From Chloroflexota bacterium (GTDB lineage Bacteria > Chloroflexota > Anaerolineae > Promineifilales > Promineifilaceae), in NCBI GenBank assembly GCA_029559155.1, contig JAKQCM010000111.1, positions 1 through 52,629 on the forward strand: a stretch of 52,629 nt of DNA. The letters are read 5' to 3'. Of this stretch, positions 19,157-28,678 are shown one piece after another (position 1 is the first letter of the stretch; each line of letters opens with the position of its first letter). The position numbers and the translations under genes are program-made. The notes under the pieces were generated by a model. The model did not search any database and had not been told where the DNA came from. It was given only the letters and a program-made list of their open reading frames with translations.

Positions 19157-20472
19157 TGAGAAAATATTGTTATAGGCTGGCGCTGATTTTGTGGCTTGCT
19201 GGCCTGGTCGCCTGCACCAGCGGAACTGCGCCTGCGAGTAACCCAGAGCCGCCATCGCCCATGCTCGACCCGATTGGAACGCCATCTAGCGCGGTGGAAG
19301 GCGTTTCTGACGACGAAATTGTGATTGGGGTATCGGCAGCGTTTAGCGGGCCCTCGCAAGGTTTGGGTGTGGAATTGTACCGTGGGGCGATGGCTTACCT
19401 GGAAGAAGTGAATGCCAACGGGGGCGTCAACGGCCGTCGCATTTCCCTGCGTGTTTATGATGATGGGTACAACCCCAACCCGGCCATCAACAACACCATT
19501 TCGTTGGTGGAAAACGACAACGTCTTCCTGCTGTTTAATTATGTAGGCACGCCCACAGTTACCCGAGTGCTCCCCCTGCTCAAACTTTATGAAGATCGGT
19601 CCATGGTTATGCTGTTCCCGTTTTCCGGCGCCGAACCACAGCGACAACCGCCATTTGGCGAATATGTCTTTAACCTGCGCGCTTCCTATCTGGAAGAAAC
19701 GGCCGGACTGGTGCAAAACTTCCTCAACATCAACCGCCGGCGCATTGCCGTGCTTTATCAGGCGGATGCATATGGCCGCGGTGGGTGGGATGGCGTCAGG
19801 CGTGCGCTCAACGGTTATGGCACAGATATTGTGGCCGAGGCCACCTACCGGCGAAACGTCGATTTTTCCGAGAGTTTTCAGCCCCAGGTAAACATTTTAC
19901 GGGCCGCGAATCCAGACGCTATCATCATCGTTGGTTCTTATGCGGCGGCGGCCGGATTTATACGAGACGCCCGAGACTCCGGCCTGGATGTGCCCATTGC
20001 CAATGTCTCATTTGTCGGCAGCGAAAATTTATTGGCCTATTTGCAGCAGGCTGGCAGCGAAAACGGCCGTGATTACACCACCAACCTGATCAACTCCCAG
20101 GTTGTCCCCAGCTATGAAGACACAACGCTAACGGCCGTGCGCGAATACCGCGCCCTCATGGACAAATACAACCCACAGTTCCCCAATGAAACCGTTCAGG
20201 CCAGCTACACTCCACTGCCCTACAGCTTTGTCAGCTTCGAAGGCTTCCTCAACGCCAAAATACTGGTCGAGTTATTAAACCGCTTAGGCGAACTACCACG
20301 GCGCGAGAATATCGACGACGTGTTAGAAACCATGAACAACCTTAATTTGGGCATCAACACAACCGTCTCCTACGCCGAAAACAAACACCAGGGCCTGGAC
20401 ACCGTTTATTACACTGTGCTGCAAAACGGCAAATTTGTCCCCCTGACAAGTTGGGAGGAGTGGAAACAATGA
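19153..20472 (+). CDS. Branched-chain amino acid/amide-type substrate-binding lipoprotein (LivJ-like, Peripla_BP_6 type)
   Basis: Lipobox LVAC; DDEIVIGVSAAFSGPSQGLGVELYRGAMAYLEEVNANGGVNGRRISLRVYDDGYNP. Start overlaps upstream stop (ATGATGA); stop overlaps next start (ATGA). Confidence 0.88.
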   Translation: MMRKYCYRLALILWLAGLVACTSGTAPASNPEPPSPMLDPIGTPSSAVEGVSDDEIVIGVSAAFSGPSQGLGVELYRGAMAYLEEVNANGGVNGRRISLRVYDDGYNPNPAINNTISLVENDNVFLLFNYVGTPTVTRVLPLLKLYEDRSMVMLFPFSGAEPQRQPPFGEYVFNLRASYLEETAGLVQNFLNINRRRIAVLYQADAYGRGGWDGVRRALNGYGTDIVAEATYRRNVDFSESFQPQVNILRAANPDAIIIVGSYAAAAGFIRDARDSGLDVPIANVSFVGSENLLAYLQQAGSENGRDYTTNLINSQVVPSYEDTTLTAVREYRALMDKYNPQFPNETVQASYTPLPYSFVSFEGFLNAKILVELLNRLGELPRRENIDDVLETMNNLNLGINTTVSYAENKHQGLDTVYYTVLQNGKFVPLTSWEEWKQ

Positions 20473-23400
20473 GAACATCGAAGCTGTTCCAGGCCAACCT
20501 CATCCGAGAAATTATCCTTTTCATTGTCCTGGCGATTGTTACAGGTACTTTTTTCAGCATCAGTTTATGGACAAACCTCAACCGGGAATTTATCAACCGC
20601 GGGACATCCATCGTCAACAGCATCGCCAATTCCAACGTCGAATTGGTTCTCAATCGCGACGCCTCCACCATCCAATCCACCATTGACCAATTTTTAGACC
20701 CCCAAAATGGCGTCGCCTACGTCTTTGTCGTCAACGAGCAAAACACGTTTATCGCCCACACGTTTGTCCCGGCCGTCCCGACCGAAATCATCAAAATTGC
20801 CACTGGTGACAAAAACAAAACCCTCGTGCGCAACGTTACCATCCCCGGCCAGGGCGATTATCTGGATGTCACGGCCCCTATTCTGGCTGGCGTAGCCGGA
20901 TTTGCCCACGTAGGCATGGATCTGGCGATTATTCGCGCCTCTATCCAATCGGCCATTATCAACCAACTCTTGTTAATCGGTCTGGTTCTCGTATTCAGCG
21001 TAATAGTGGCTTATGTACAATCCAGCCGCGTTTCCCAACCGCTGATCGAACTGACCGCATTTGCCCAAAAAGTCATCAACCGAACGGGGCCGATGGAAGA
21101 AACCGTAGCCCTGAGCAAACAGCTTTCCTCAATTGCCCAACGGAAGGACGAAATCGGTCTATTAACCAAGGATTTCCAACTAATGATCGAGGAAATCCAT
21201 ACCTATGAAAAAGACCTGGAAAACCGTGTCCAGGAACGCACCCGGGATTTGGAATTATCGGCCGAAGTCAGCCGCCGCATTTCTGAAATTAGAGACCTGG
21301 ACATCTTGTTGACGCAAGCGGCCGAAAATATTCGTCATCGGTTTAATCTCTACCACGTGCAAATCTACCTGGCGGATAACGAGCAGCAATTGCTCAGGCT
21401 TCAGGCAGGCACCGGTTTGGCCGGCGAGGAAATGCTTAACCGGAAGCATCAACTACCTATCAGCCCAACTTCCATCAATGGGTTGGCAGCCAGCGAGAAA
21501 CGGCCCGTGATTATTTCCGACACGGCCGTTTCCGACACCTTCCGATCCAATCCGCTCCTACCAGAAACACGGTCAGAAGCAGCCATCCCCCTGCTCGTCA
21601 AAGAAGAAGTGGTAGGCGTACTAGACATGCAAAGCGCCATCCCCAACGCCTTCTCCGAAGACAGCCTGCCAGCCTTTGAAGCCCTGGCCGGCCAATTGGC
21701 CGTCTCCATTGAAAACGCCGCCCTTTTCAGCCAACAAGACAAACTGACCCGCGAACTCCAAGAAAATGCGCGGCGCATTGCTGAAAACACCAACTTCCTC
21801 GATTCAGTCGTCGAAAACCTGCCGCTGATGTTGTCTGTGAAGGAAGCCGAAACCCTGCGCTACATCCGCTGGAACAGAGCAGGCGCAAATCTGGTGGGCA
21901 TGCCCGCCGAAACGTTTATTGGTAAAACAGATTACGATCTCTTCCCCGCCGCCGAAGCCGAAACCTTTAGCGCCAATGACCGCGCCGTTCTCAAGAATGG
22001 CCTGCCCGTGGATATTCCCGAAGAGCCGATCAGCACGGCCGATAAAGGCGTCCGCTTGCTGCACACCATCAAAGTGCCCATTCTTGATTCTGATGGAAAT
22101 CCGCAATTTTTGATGGGTATTTCTGAAGATATTACCGAGGGCAAACAAGCGGATTTGATGCTGCGCGAGCGTGTCAAAGAGCTGAATTTGCTGAACGAGC
22201 TTGGCCGCGTAACAGAAGCGCAGCTGCCTATTCCCGCTTTTTTGCGTTTTGTAACCGAACATATCCCTCATGGGATGCAGTATCCGGAATTATGTCAGGC
22301 GGCCATCTTGCTGCAGGGGATTGTTTATGGCGCGCCAGAGGCTGTGGACTTGCCGTGCCAGATTGTAGAAGGCATTCGCATTGGCAACGAACAGGTTGGG
22401 CGCATCTATATTGCCTACACGGAACAACGCACTTTCCTGAATGAAGAAAGCGCGCTGATCGGCGATATTGGCCGGCGCGTGAGCAACTATATTGAAACGC
22501 AGTGGCTTCTGGAGCGCATTCAGAACAACGCGGGCGATTTGCAGACGGTGGCCGAAGTGAGTACGGCCGTTGCCGCTATTCTCGACAAACAACAATTACT
22601 TCAGGAATCGGCCAATCTGACCCAAACGCGCTTCGGTCTTTACCTGGTGCAAATTTACCTCTACGATCCGCTCAGAGAAGAATTAAGCCTGGCTGCCCGA
22701 TCTGGTGAACTTGGTCCGCAAATTTCAGACCTGGAACGACACATGCCGCTGGCCAAATCACGTTCGCCGATCATCCAGGTGGTGCGTACAAGGCAACCTG
22801 TCCTGATCAACGATGTGCGCCGCGAATCTGGCGCCAGCATCATCGCCTCGTTACCAGAAACCCGCGCCGAAGCGATCGTGCCGCTGCTCATTGGCGACCA
22901 GGTTCTGGGGGTTTTAGATCTCCTCTCATCGGTAGAAAACCGATTCACGGCCGACGACATCACCATTCTGGCCACGCTTGGCGCCCAAATTGCTGTGGCG
23001 CTGCAAAACGCCATCCAATACGATGAAACGCAAACCGCCTTGCAAGAGTTAAACGCCTTGCAGCAAATTATGGCTCGTGAAGGTTGGGGAGATTTTCTGG
23101 CGAACGCGCGGCTGGCCAGCGGCTATCGCGCCAACCAGGATGCCTTGCAGCCGTTGGCGGATGCGCTGGAAAAAGAGGGCGTGGAATTAGAAACGGCCGT
23201 TACCTATCCCTTGCAAGTACGCGGAGTCACGGTCGGTTCGTTGGGGGTACGGCCGTCTGGCAACAAACCGCTTTCTACGGAAAACCAGGCTTTTCTCCAG
23301 GCGATTTCGCTCCAGGTGGCGGAAGCGTTGGAAAGAGCGCGCCTTCTGGAAGCCACAGAAACGGCGCGCAGCCAGACAGAAGCGTTGTTCTCCAGCAGCG

Positions 23401-24086
23401 AACACCTCGTTCGCGCCACCACGCCAAGCGAAATTTTGCAGGCGCTGGTGCAAGGAACAGAATTAAGAAACCTGGACAGCGCCAGCCTGGTTTTCTTCGA
23501 CAAAGCCTGGCAAGCTGAAATGCCGCAATCGGTTACGATCAGCGCTATCTGGCACAAAGACGGCACGCCGCCGGAGATTGACATCAACACAGCCTATCCC
23601 ACCGAATCCTATCCTGTTCTGCAATATCTCACCCGGGAACGGCCGTTTGTCAGCACCAATGTCACCGAAGACCCCCGCCTCGACGACGCAACCCGACACC
23701 TCTTCGCCAACACACGCAACATCAAAACCATCATCGCCCTGCCCCTGGTAGCCGGCGATTTGTGGATCGGCTTTGTCATGGGCGTATCTAAAACCATTCA
23801 GCATCCCAGCGAAACCGCCATCCGCCAGATCCTCAGCCTCACCGGGCAGTCGGCCGTGGTCGCCCAGACACAGCGCCTCTACGAAGAAGCGCAGCAGCGC
23901 GCCCAACGCGAACAGCTCCTACGCAAAGTGTCCGATCAGGTGTACACAGCCATCGACACCGAAACCGTCTTACGCACAGCCACCCGCGAAATCGGGCGTG
24001 CGCTGGGCTTAGAAACATTCGTCTATCTTAAAACCCCCGCCAACAAATCCGCTAAACCAGCAGAAAATGGCGGGCAAACGTCATAA
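20469..24086 (+). CDS. Membrane sensor: TM-ectodomain-TM-HAMP-GAF-PAS-GAFs-EGW/GAF-GAF-stub, no output domain
   Basis: HAMP-like linker; GAF (NLYHVQIYLADNEQQLLRLQAGTGLAGEEM); PAS (FIGKTDYDLFP); AREGWGDFL; ends RKVSDQVYTAIDTETVLRTATREIGRALGLETFVYLK. Confidence 0.82.
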   Translation: MRTSKLFQANLIREIILFIVLAIVTGTFFSISLWTNLNREFINRGTSIVNSIANSNVELVLNRDASTIQSTIDQFLDPQNGVAYVFVVNEQNTFIAHTFVPAVPTEIIKIATGDKNKTLVRNVTIPGQGDYLDVTAPILAGVAGFAHVGMDLAIIRASIQSAIINQLLLIGLVLVFSVIVAYVQSSRVSQPLIELTAFAQKVINRTGPMEETVALSKQLSSIAQRKDEIGLLTKDFQLMIEEIHTYEKDLENRVQERTRDLELSAEVSRRISEIRDLDILLTQAAENIRHRFNLYHVQIYLADNEQQLLRLQAGTGLAGEEMLNRKHQLPISPTSINGLAASEKRPVIISDTAVSDTFRSNPLLPETRSEAAIPLLVKEEVVGVLDMQSAIPNAFSEDSLPAFEALAGQLAVSIENAALFSQQDKLTRELQENARRIAENTNFLDSVVENLPLMLSVKEAETLRYIRWNRAGANLVGMPAETFIGKTDYDLFPAAEAETFSANDRAVLKNGLPVDIPEEPISTADKGVRLLHTIKVPILDSDGNPQFLMGISEDITEGKQADLMLRERVKELNLLNELGRVTEAQLPIPAFLRFVTEHIPHGMQYPELCQAAILLQGIVYGAPEAVDLPCQIVEGIRIGNEQVGRIYIAYTEQRTFLNEESALIGDIGRRVSNYIETQWLLERIQNNAGDLQTVAEVSTAVAAILDKQQLLQESANLTQTRFGLYLVQIYLYDPLREELSLAARSGELGPQISDLERHMPLAKSRSPIIQVVRTRQPVLINDVRRESGASIIASLPETRAEAIVPLLIGDQVLGVLDLLSSVENRFTADDITILATLGAQIAVALQNAIQYDETQTALQELNALQQIMAREGWGDFLANARLASGYRANQDALQPLADALEKEGVELETAVTYPLQVRGVTVGSLGVRPSGNKPLSTENQAFLQAISLQVAEALERARLLEATETARSQTEALFSSSEHLVRATTPSEILQALVQGTELRNLDSASLVFFDKAWQAEMPQSVTISAIWHKDGTPPEIDINTAYPTESYPVLQYLTRERPFVSTNVTEDPRLDDATRHLFANTRNIKTIIALPLVAGDLWIGFVMGVSKTIQHPSETAIRQILSLTGQSAVVAQTQRLYEEAQQRAQREQLLRKVSDQVYTAIDTETVLRTATREIGRALGLETFVYLKTPANKSAKPAENGGQTS

Positions 24087-24131
24087 CTTACCGCAGTATA
24101 CGACTGCATAAAACAGACTTAGGAGAACGTT

Positions 24132-27100
24132 ATGCGCACAGGACAACGACAGCGTCACTATACCGGGGTTACTTTTAGACTCCTGCTGGCCCTGTTTGCC
24201 ATCTTCCTAATCCTCATTGTTGCTCAGGCCTGGGTTAACGCCAACCGGTCTGTTGAAATTTTGGAACAAGAGGAAAAGCAAGGTTTGGCCGAGCTTTATA
24301 CCCTTTACAACAATGAAATCAATCTGCGCCAAAAATCTGCGGAAACGCTCTCCATCAGCATTGCCGACCGCGCCGATGTGCGAGACATTTATCTGGCGCA
24401 AGATCGTGATGGCCTGTTGGCACTGCTCACGCCGCTCTTTAACACCCTAAGAACCGATTACGACATCGTCCACCTCTACATAGAAAATTTGGATGGCACA
24501 GTATTTGTGCGCGTACACAACCCCGCCCAATTTGGCGACGATATCACCTATCGCCGCACGGCGGCGGCAGCATTGGAAAATGTGCAAACCGTCAGCGGCG
24601 TGGAGATTGGACCTAGCCGCCTGGGGGTTCGCAGTGTAACTCCCATGTTTGAGGCCGGAGAGTTTGTCGGTCTGGTTGAAGTTGGCCTGGATTACGACGA
24701 ACCGTTTATTAACAGCTTGAAAGAACGATACGGCGCTGATTTTCGCATGTGGGTATCGCACGAAGCAGCTGCGCCGGCCGGTCTTAGCCCAGTAGAAGGG
24801 GCGCCAAGCCCGCCTATTTCGGAATTGTTTTTTTACGCCGGAACCCAAACAACCTCGTTGCCCATCCCGGCGGCAACGTATGAGCAGGTTTTGAATACGG
24901 GGAACCCCCAAACTATTTTTGTCACGGCAAATGGGGAAGAACTGAGTGTGCTGGTTTCGCCTTTGCTGGCGTATGGCGACCGGGTTATCGGCGTTTTAGA
25001 GATCGTTACGTCGCGGCAAGCAGATTTGGCCGCCTTGCGGACGAATGTGTTTAGTTCAATTGCGAAGACCGGCATGCTCGCGCTGGTGAGTTTTATATTG
25101 GTAGCGTTGATTCTTAATGGGATGGTGTTACGGCCGTTAACCCAACTCAACGAAACAGCCGAAAAATGGCGCGCCGGCGACCTCGCCGCTCGCGTCACTC
25201 AGCTGCCAAACAACGAATTTGGCCTGCTCGGCCAAACCTACAACACGGTAGCCGATGAACTGGAATCTACCCTCAGACGTCAAGAGCAAGTTATTCAAGA
25301 ACGCACGCGCGCATTGGAAACCAGCAACCGTATCAGCCGCAACCTATCGACAATCCTCGATACGGAACACCTGGTTCAAGAGGTGGTAACGCAGATTAAA
25401 AGCGCCTTCAACTACTACCACGTTCACATTTACCTGCTAGATAAAGAAGGCAGATGGCTGGTAATGGCCGGCGGAACCGGTGACGCAGGTCAGGCCATGT
25501 TGGCGCAAGGACATAAAATTGAAGTGAATAAAGGGCTGGTTGGCCGGGCGGCGACGCATAACAGCTCTGTGCTGGTACCGGATGTAACCCAGGAGCCGGG
25601 CTGGCTGCCCAACGCGCTTCTTCCCGATACATGCGCCGAAATTGCTGTTCCCATCGCCACCGGTGACCGGGTATGGGGCGTCCTGGATGTGCAGCAAAAC
25701 ATTGAAGGCAGTCTGACCGAAGAAAGTGTGGAGTTATTGGAGTCCATTGCCAGCCAGGTGGCCATTGCGCTGCAAAATGCCCGGTTGTTTAGTGAACTTC
25801 AAGAAGCTGAAGAGGAAGCAGCCTTATTTAAGTTCGGCATCGACCAATCGAGCGCAAGTGTTTTCCTGACCCAGGTAGATGGCACAATCACCTATGTTAA
25901 TCCGGCCTTTGAAAAAATTTATGGGTACACGGCGGAAGAAGCCATTGGGCAAACGCCGCGTATTCTAAAATCCGGCGTTATTCCGCCAGCTCAGTATGAA
26001 TCTTTCTGGAACAGCCTGTTGGCCAAACAGGTTGTGGCCGGTGAAATTATTAATAAAGCGAAAGACGGCCGTCTTATTCCCATCGACGGCAGCAACAACC
26101 CCATCGTCACCCCGGAAGGAAAGCTGGTAGGGTTTCTCACCATTCAAACCGACATTTCCGACCGCAAACGCACGGATGCGGCGCTGACTAAACAAGCGCA
26201 AGATTTGCAAACTGTGGTCGAGGTGTCTACGGCCGTCAACGCCATCCTCGATCAAACCGAGCTGCTCCAGGCGGTAACCAATCTGACCAAAGAGCGATTT
26301 GATCTCTACCACAGCCAGATTTACCTGATAGATGAGTCCGGTACAAACCTGGTGCTGGCCGCTGGCGCCGGTGATATTGGCCGGCAGATGGTTGCCGCCC
26401 ATCACAGGATCCCGCTGGCGCAAGAATCATCGCCGGTAGCCCGCGCCGCCCGCGACAAAAAAGGCGTGTTAGTTAATGACACCCAGGCGGACCCAGACTT
26501 TTTGCCAAACATGCTGCTGCCCGAAACCCGATCTGAAATGGCTGTTCCCATGGTTATTGGCGATCAGGTATTGGGGGTGTTGGATGTTCAGGCCAATGTC
26601 GTTGACCGTTTTTCCGAACAAGATGTGCAAATTAAAACCACACTGGCGGCGCAAACGGCCGTGGCCCTGCAAAACACCCGCCAATACGCCGCCACAAATC
26701 GCGCACAACAAATCGTGCAGAAAAACGAAGCCCTGATGCGCACAATTATCGATTCCACCCCCGACTGGATCTTTGTCAAAGATATCGATCATCGGTATGT
26801 GCTTGTGAACAAGGGGTATGCAGACGCCTTCCACATGACGCCCGAAGACTTTATCGGCAAAAACGATCTGGAAATCGGCTTCCCAGAAGAGATTGTCAAA
26901 GGCAATCCAGAGAAAGGCATTCGCGGTTTTTGGGCCGACGATCGCCAGATTATGGCCGAAGGTGAGCTGAAGGTTATTCCCGAAGAACCGGCTGTGGTTG
27001 ACAATCAACCCCGAGTACTCAGCACAATTAAAGCCCCACTTAAAGATGAACAAGGGAACGCCATTGGGGTTGTCGGGTTTGTGCATGACATCACCGATCT

Positions 27101-28652
27101 GAAATCTGTAGAAGAAACACTCCGCCAGAATCAGGCGCAGCTTCAGCAGGCTTTGCGCACCGCGCGCATGGCAAACTGGCAAATCGATCTCTCAACCCTC
27201 ACATTTACGTTTAACGATCCGGTTTACGAGCTTTTGGGCACATCAGCCGCCAACGCAGGCGGGTATGAAAAATCTCTGCACGATTTTCTGGTTGAGTTTG
27301 TGCACCCTGATGATAAGGCTATGCTCACCGCTGCGGTGCAGGATTTGTTAGCTGCCAATCGCATGCATACCATCGAGAAAGAAATTCGTGTCATTCTGGC
27401 CAACAAACAAGAGCGCGCCATGCTGGTGCGCTTCGATTATTTGGGCGCCGACAGCCAGCAGCCGAATACCATTTATGGTTCTGTGCAAGACATTCATGAA
27501 CAGAAGCAGGCGCAGTTGGCTCAGGAACGATTGACCCGCGAATTGGAAGAGCGCGTGGATCAAATGAATGCGCTGCAGCGGGCCATGTCGCTTGAGGGGT
27601 GGCAGGAATTTCTGACAACTGGCAACAGACCCGTGCAGGGGTTTATGTTTGCCGATGAAACCATACTGCCGATCCAGCCTGGCGGTTTAAATGACCAGAT
27701 TCAGACAAATGCGCCCATTCCGCTGGAAGAGATCACCGAAATCTCGTTTAATGAAACGCATACGGCCGTTTCCGTCCCCTTAAATCTGCATGGCGAGTCC
27801 ATTGGCATCATCGGCGTTCGCAGTAAATCGGGCGAATCGTTGAGCAACGAGCAAGAAGCCTTACTCATGGCTTTATCTGCACAGGTGGTAGAAGCGCTCG
27901 AACGCGCCCGTTTGTTTGAAGAAACAGAAATTGGCCGCCAACGCCTGGATATTCAGGCTCGTGAATTGGCCGTTATTAACGAGGTGGCCCAGTCCGTCTC
28001 CCAATTGTTGGAGCCGGCAGACCTCCTCGAAACCATTTTCAAACAGGTGCAGCGAGCTGTCGTAGCCGACGCCTTCATTGTCGCTAGCTACGACCCGCGC
28101 ACCAACTTGCTGAGCTACCCCCTGGTTTATGATGGCGGGCAGCGCTATCAGCCACCTGCCGGCCGCCCGACAGCGGATAATCCCTGGCTGCAAGTGGTGC
28201 AGACAGGCCAGCCTCGTCTGATCAACCGCACCGACGAAGAGATCGCCGCTCGTTTGGCCGAATTACAAGATGCGGCCGAGCATCGCTTGGGGGCCCCCGG
28301 CAAAGTGTCCGCTTCGCTGATTTTTGTCCCTCTCTTCCTGGGTCAGCAAGCCATCGGCGCGTTGTCTGTGCAAAGTTACGCCCAGGCAGCTTACAGCGAT
28401 CACGACCTGGCGCTGCTGTCCGGAATTGCCAACCACGTGGCCGTGGCCCTGGAAAATGCGCGGCTTTACACGGAAACGCAGCGCCGGGCTGAACGGGAAG
28501 CCCTGGTAAACGCCATCAGCCAGAAGATCCAGAACGCCTCGACAATAGAAAGCGCCATGCAAACGGCCGTGGCCGAGCTGGGCAAAGCTTTCCAGGTAAA
28601 ACGCGCCATCGTCGAGCTAAACCATACCAAACCGTTGCCTGAGATTTCATAA
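24132..28652 (+). CDS. Membrane sensor: TM-Cache-TM-HAMP-GAF-PAS-GAF-PAS-PAS-EGW/GAF-GAF-stub, no output domain
   Basis: FRLLLALFAIFLILIVAQAWV TM; dCache VSGVEIGPSRLGVRSVTPMFEAG; HAMP; PAS (PDWIFVKDIDHRYVLVNKGYADAF...FIGKNDLEIGFPE); SLEGWQEFL; ends AISQKIQNASTIESAMQTAVAELGKAFQ. Confidence 0.82.
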   Translation: MRTGQRQRHYTGVTFRLLLALFAIFLILIVAQAWVNANRSVEILEQEEKQGLAELYTLYNNEINLRQKSAETLSISIADRADVRDIYLAQDRDGLLALLTPLFNTLRTDYDIVHLYIENLDGTVFVRVHNPAQFGDDITYRRTAAAALENVQTVSGVEIGPSRLGVRSVTPMFEAGEFVGLVEVGLDYDEPFINSLKERYGADFRMWVSHEAAAPAGLSPVEGAPSPPISELFFYAGTQTTSLPIPAATYEQVLNTGNPQTIFVTANGEELSVLVSPLLAYGDRVIGVLEIVTSRQADLAALRTNVFSSIAKTGMLALVSFILVALILNGMVLRPLTQLNETAEKWRAGDLAARVTQLPNNEFGLLGQTYNTVADELESTLRRQEQVIQERTRALETSNRISRNLSTILDTEHLVQEVVTQIKSAFNYYHVHIYLLDKEGRWLVMAGGTGDAGQAMLAQGHKIEVNKGLVGRAATHNSSVLVPDVTQEPGWLPNALLPDTCAEIAVPIATGDRVWGVLDVQQNIEGSLTEESVELLESIASQVAIALQNARLFSELQEAEEEAALFKFGIDQSSASVFLTQVDGTITYVNPAFEKIYGYTAEEAIGQTPRILKSGVIPPAQYESFWNSLLAKQVVAGEIINKAKDGRLIPIDGSNNPIVTPEGKLVGFLTIQTDISDRKRTDAALTKQAQDLQTVVEVSTAVNAILDQTELLQAVTNLTKERFDLYHSQIYLIDESGTNLVLAAGAGDIGRQMVAAHHRIPLAQESSPVARAARDKKGVLVNDTQADPDFLPNMLLPETRSEMAVPMVIGDQVLGVLDVQANVVDRFSEQDVQIKTTLAAQTAVALQNTRQYAATNRAQQIVQKNEALMRTIIDSTPDWIFVKDIDHRYVLVNKGYADAFHMTPEDFIGKNDLEIGFPEEIVKGNPEKGIRGFWADDRQIMAEGELKVIPEEPAVVDNQPRVLSTIKAPLKDEQGNAIGVVGFVHDITDLKSVEETLRQNQAQLQQALRTARMANWQIDLSTLTFTFNDPVYELLGTSAANAGGYEKSLHDFLVEFVHPDDKAMLTAAVQDLLAANRMHTIEKEIRVILANKQERAMLVRFDYLGADSQQPNTIYGSVQDIHEQKQAQLAQERLTRELEERVDQMNALQRAMSLEGWQEFLTTGNRPVQGFMFADETILPIQPGGLNDQIQTNAPIPLEEITEISFNETHTAVSVPLNLHGESIGIIGVRSKSGESLSNEQEALLMALSAQVVEALERARLFEETEIGRQRLDIQARELAVINEVAQSVSQLLEPADLLETIFKQVQRAVVADAFIVASYDPRTNLLSYPLVYDGGQRYQPPAGRPTADNPWLQVVQTGQPRLINRTDEEIAARLAELQDAAEHRLGAPGKVSASLIFVPLFLGQQAIGALSVQSYAQAAYSDHDLALLSGIANHVAVALENARLYTETQRRAEREALVNAISQKIQNASTIESAMQTAVAELGKAFQVKRAIVELNHTKPLPEIS

Positions 28653-28678
28653 CGCCAACGAGATTGGAGACCGTACTT

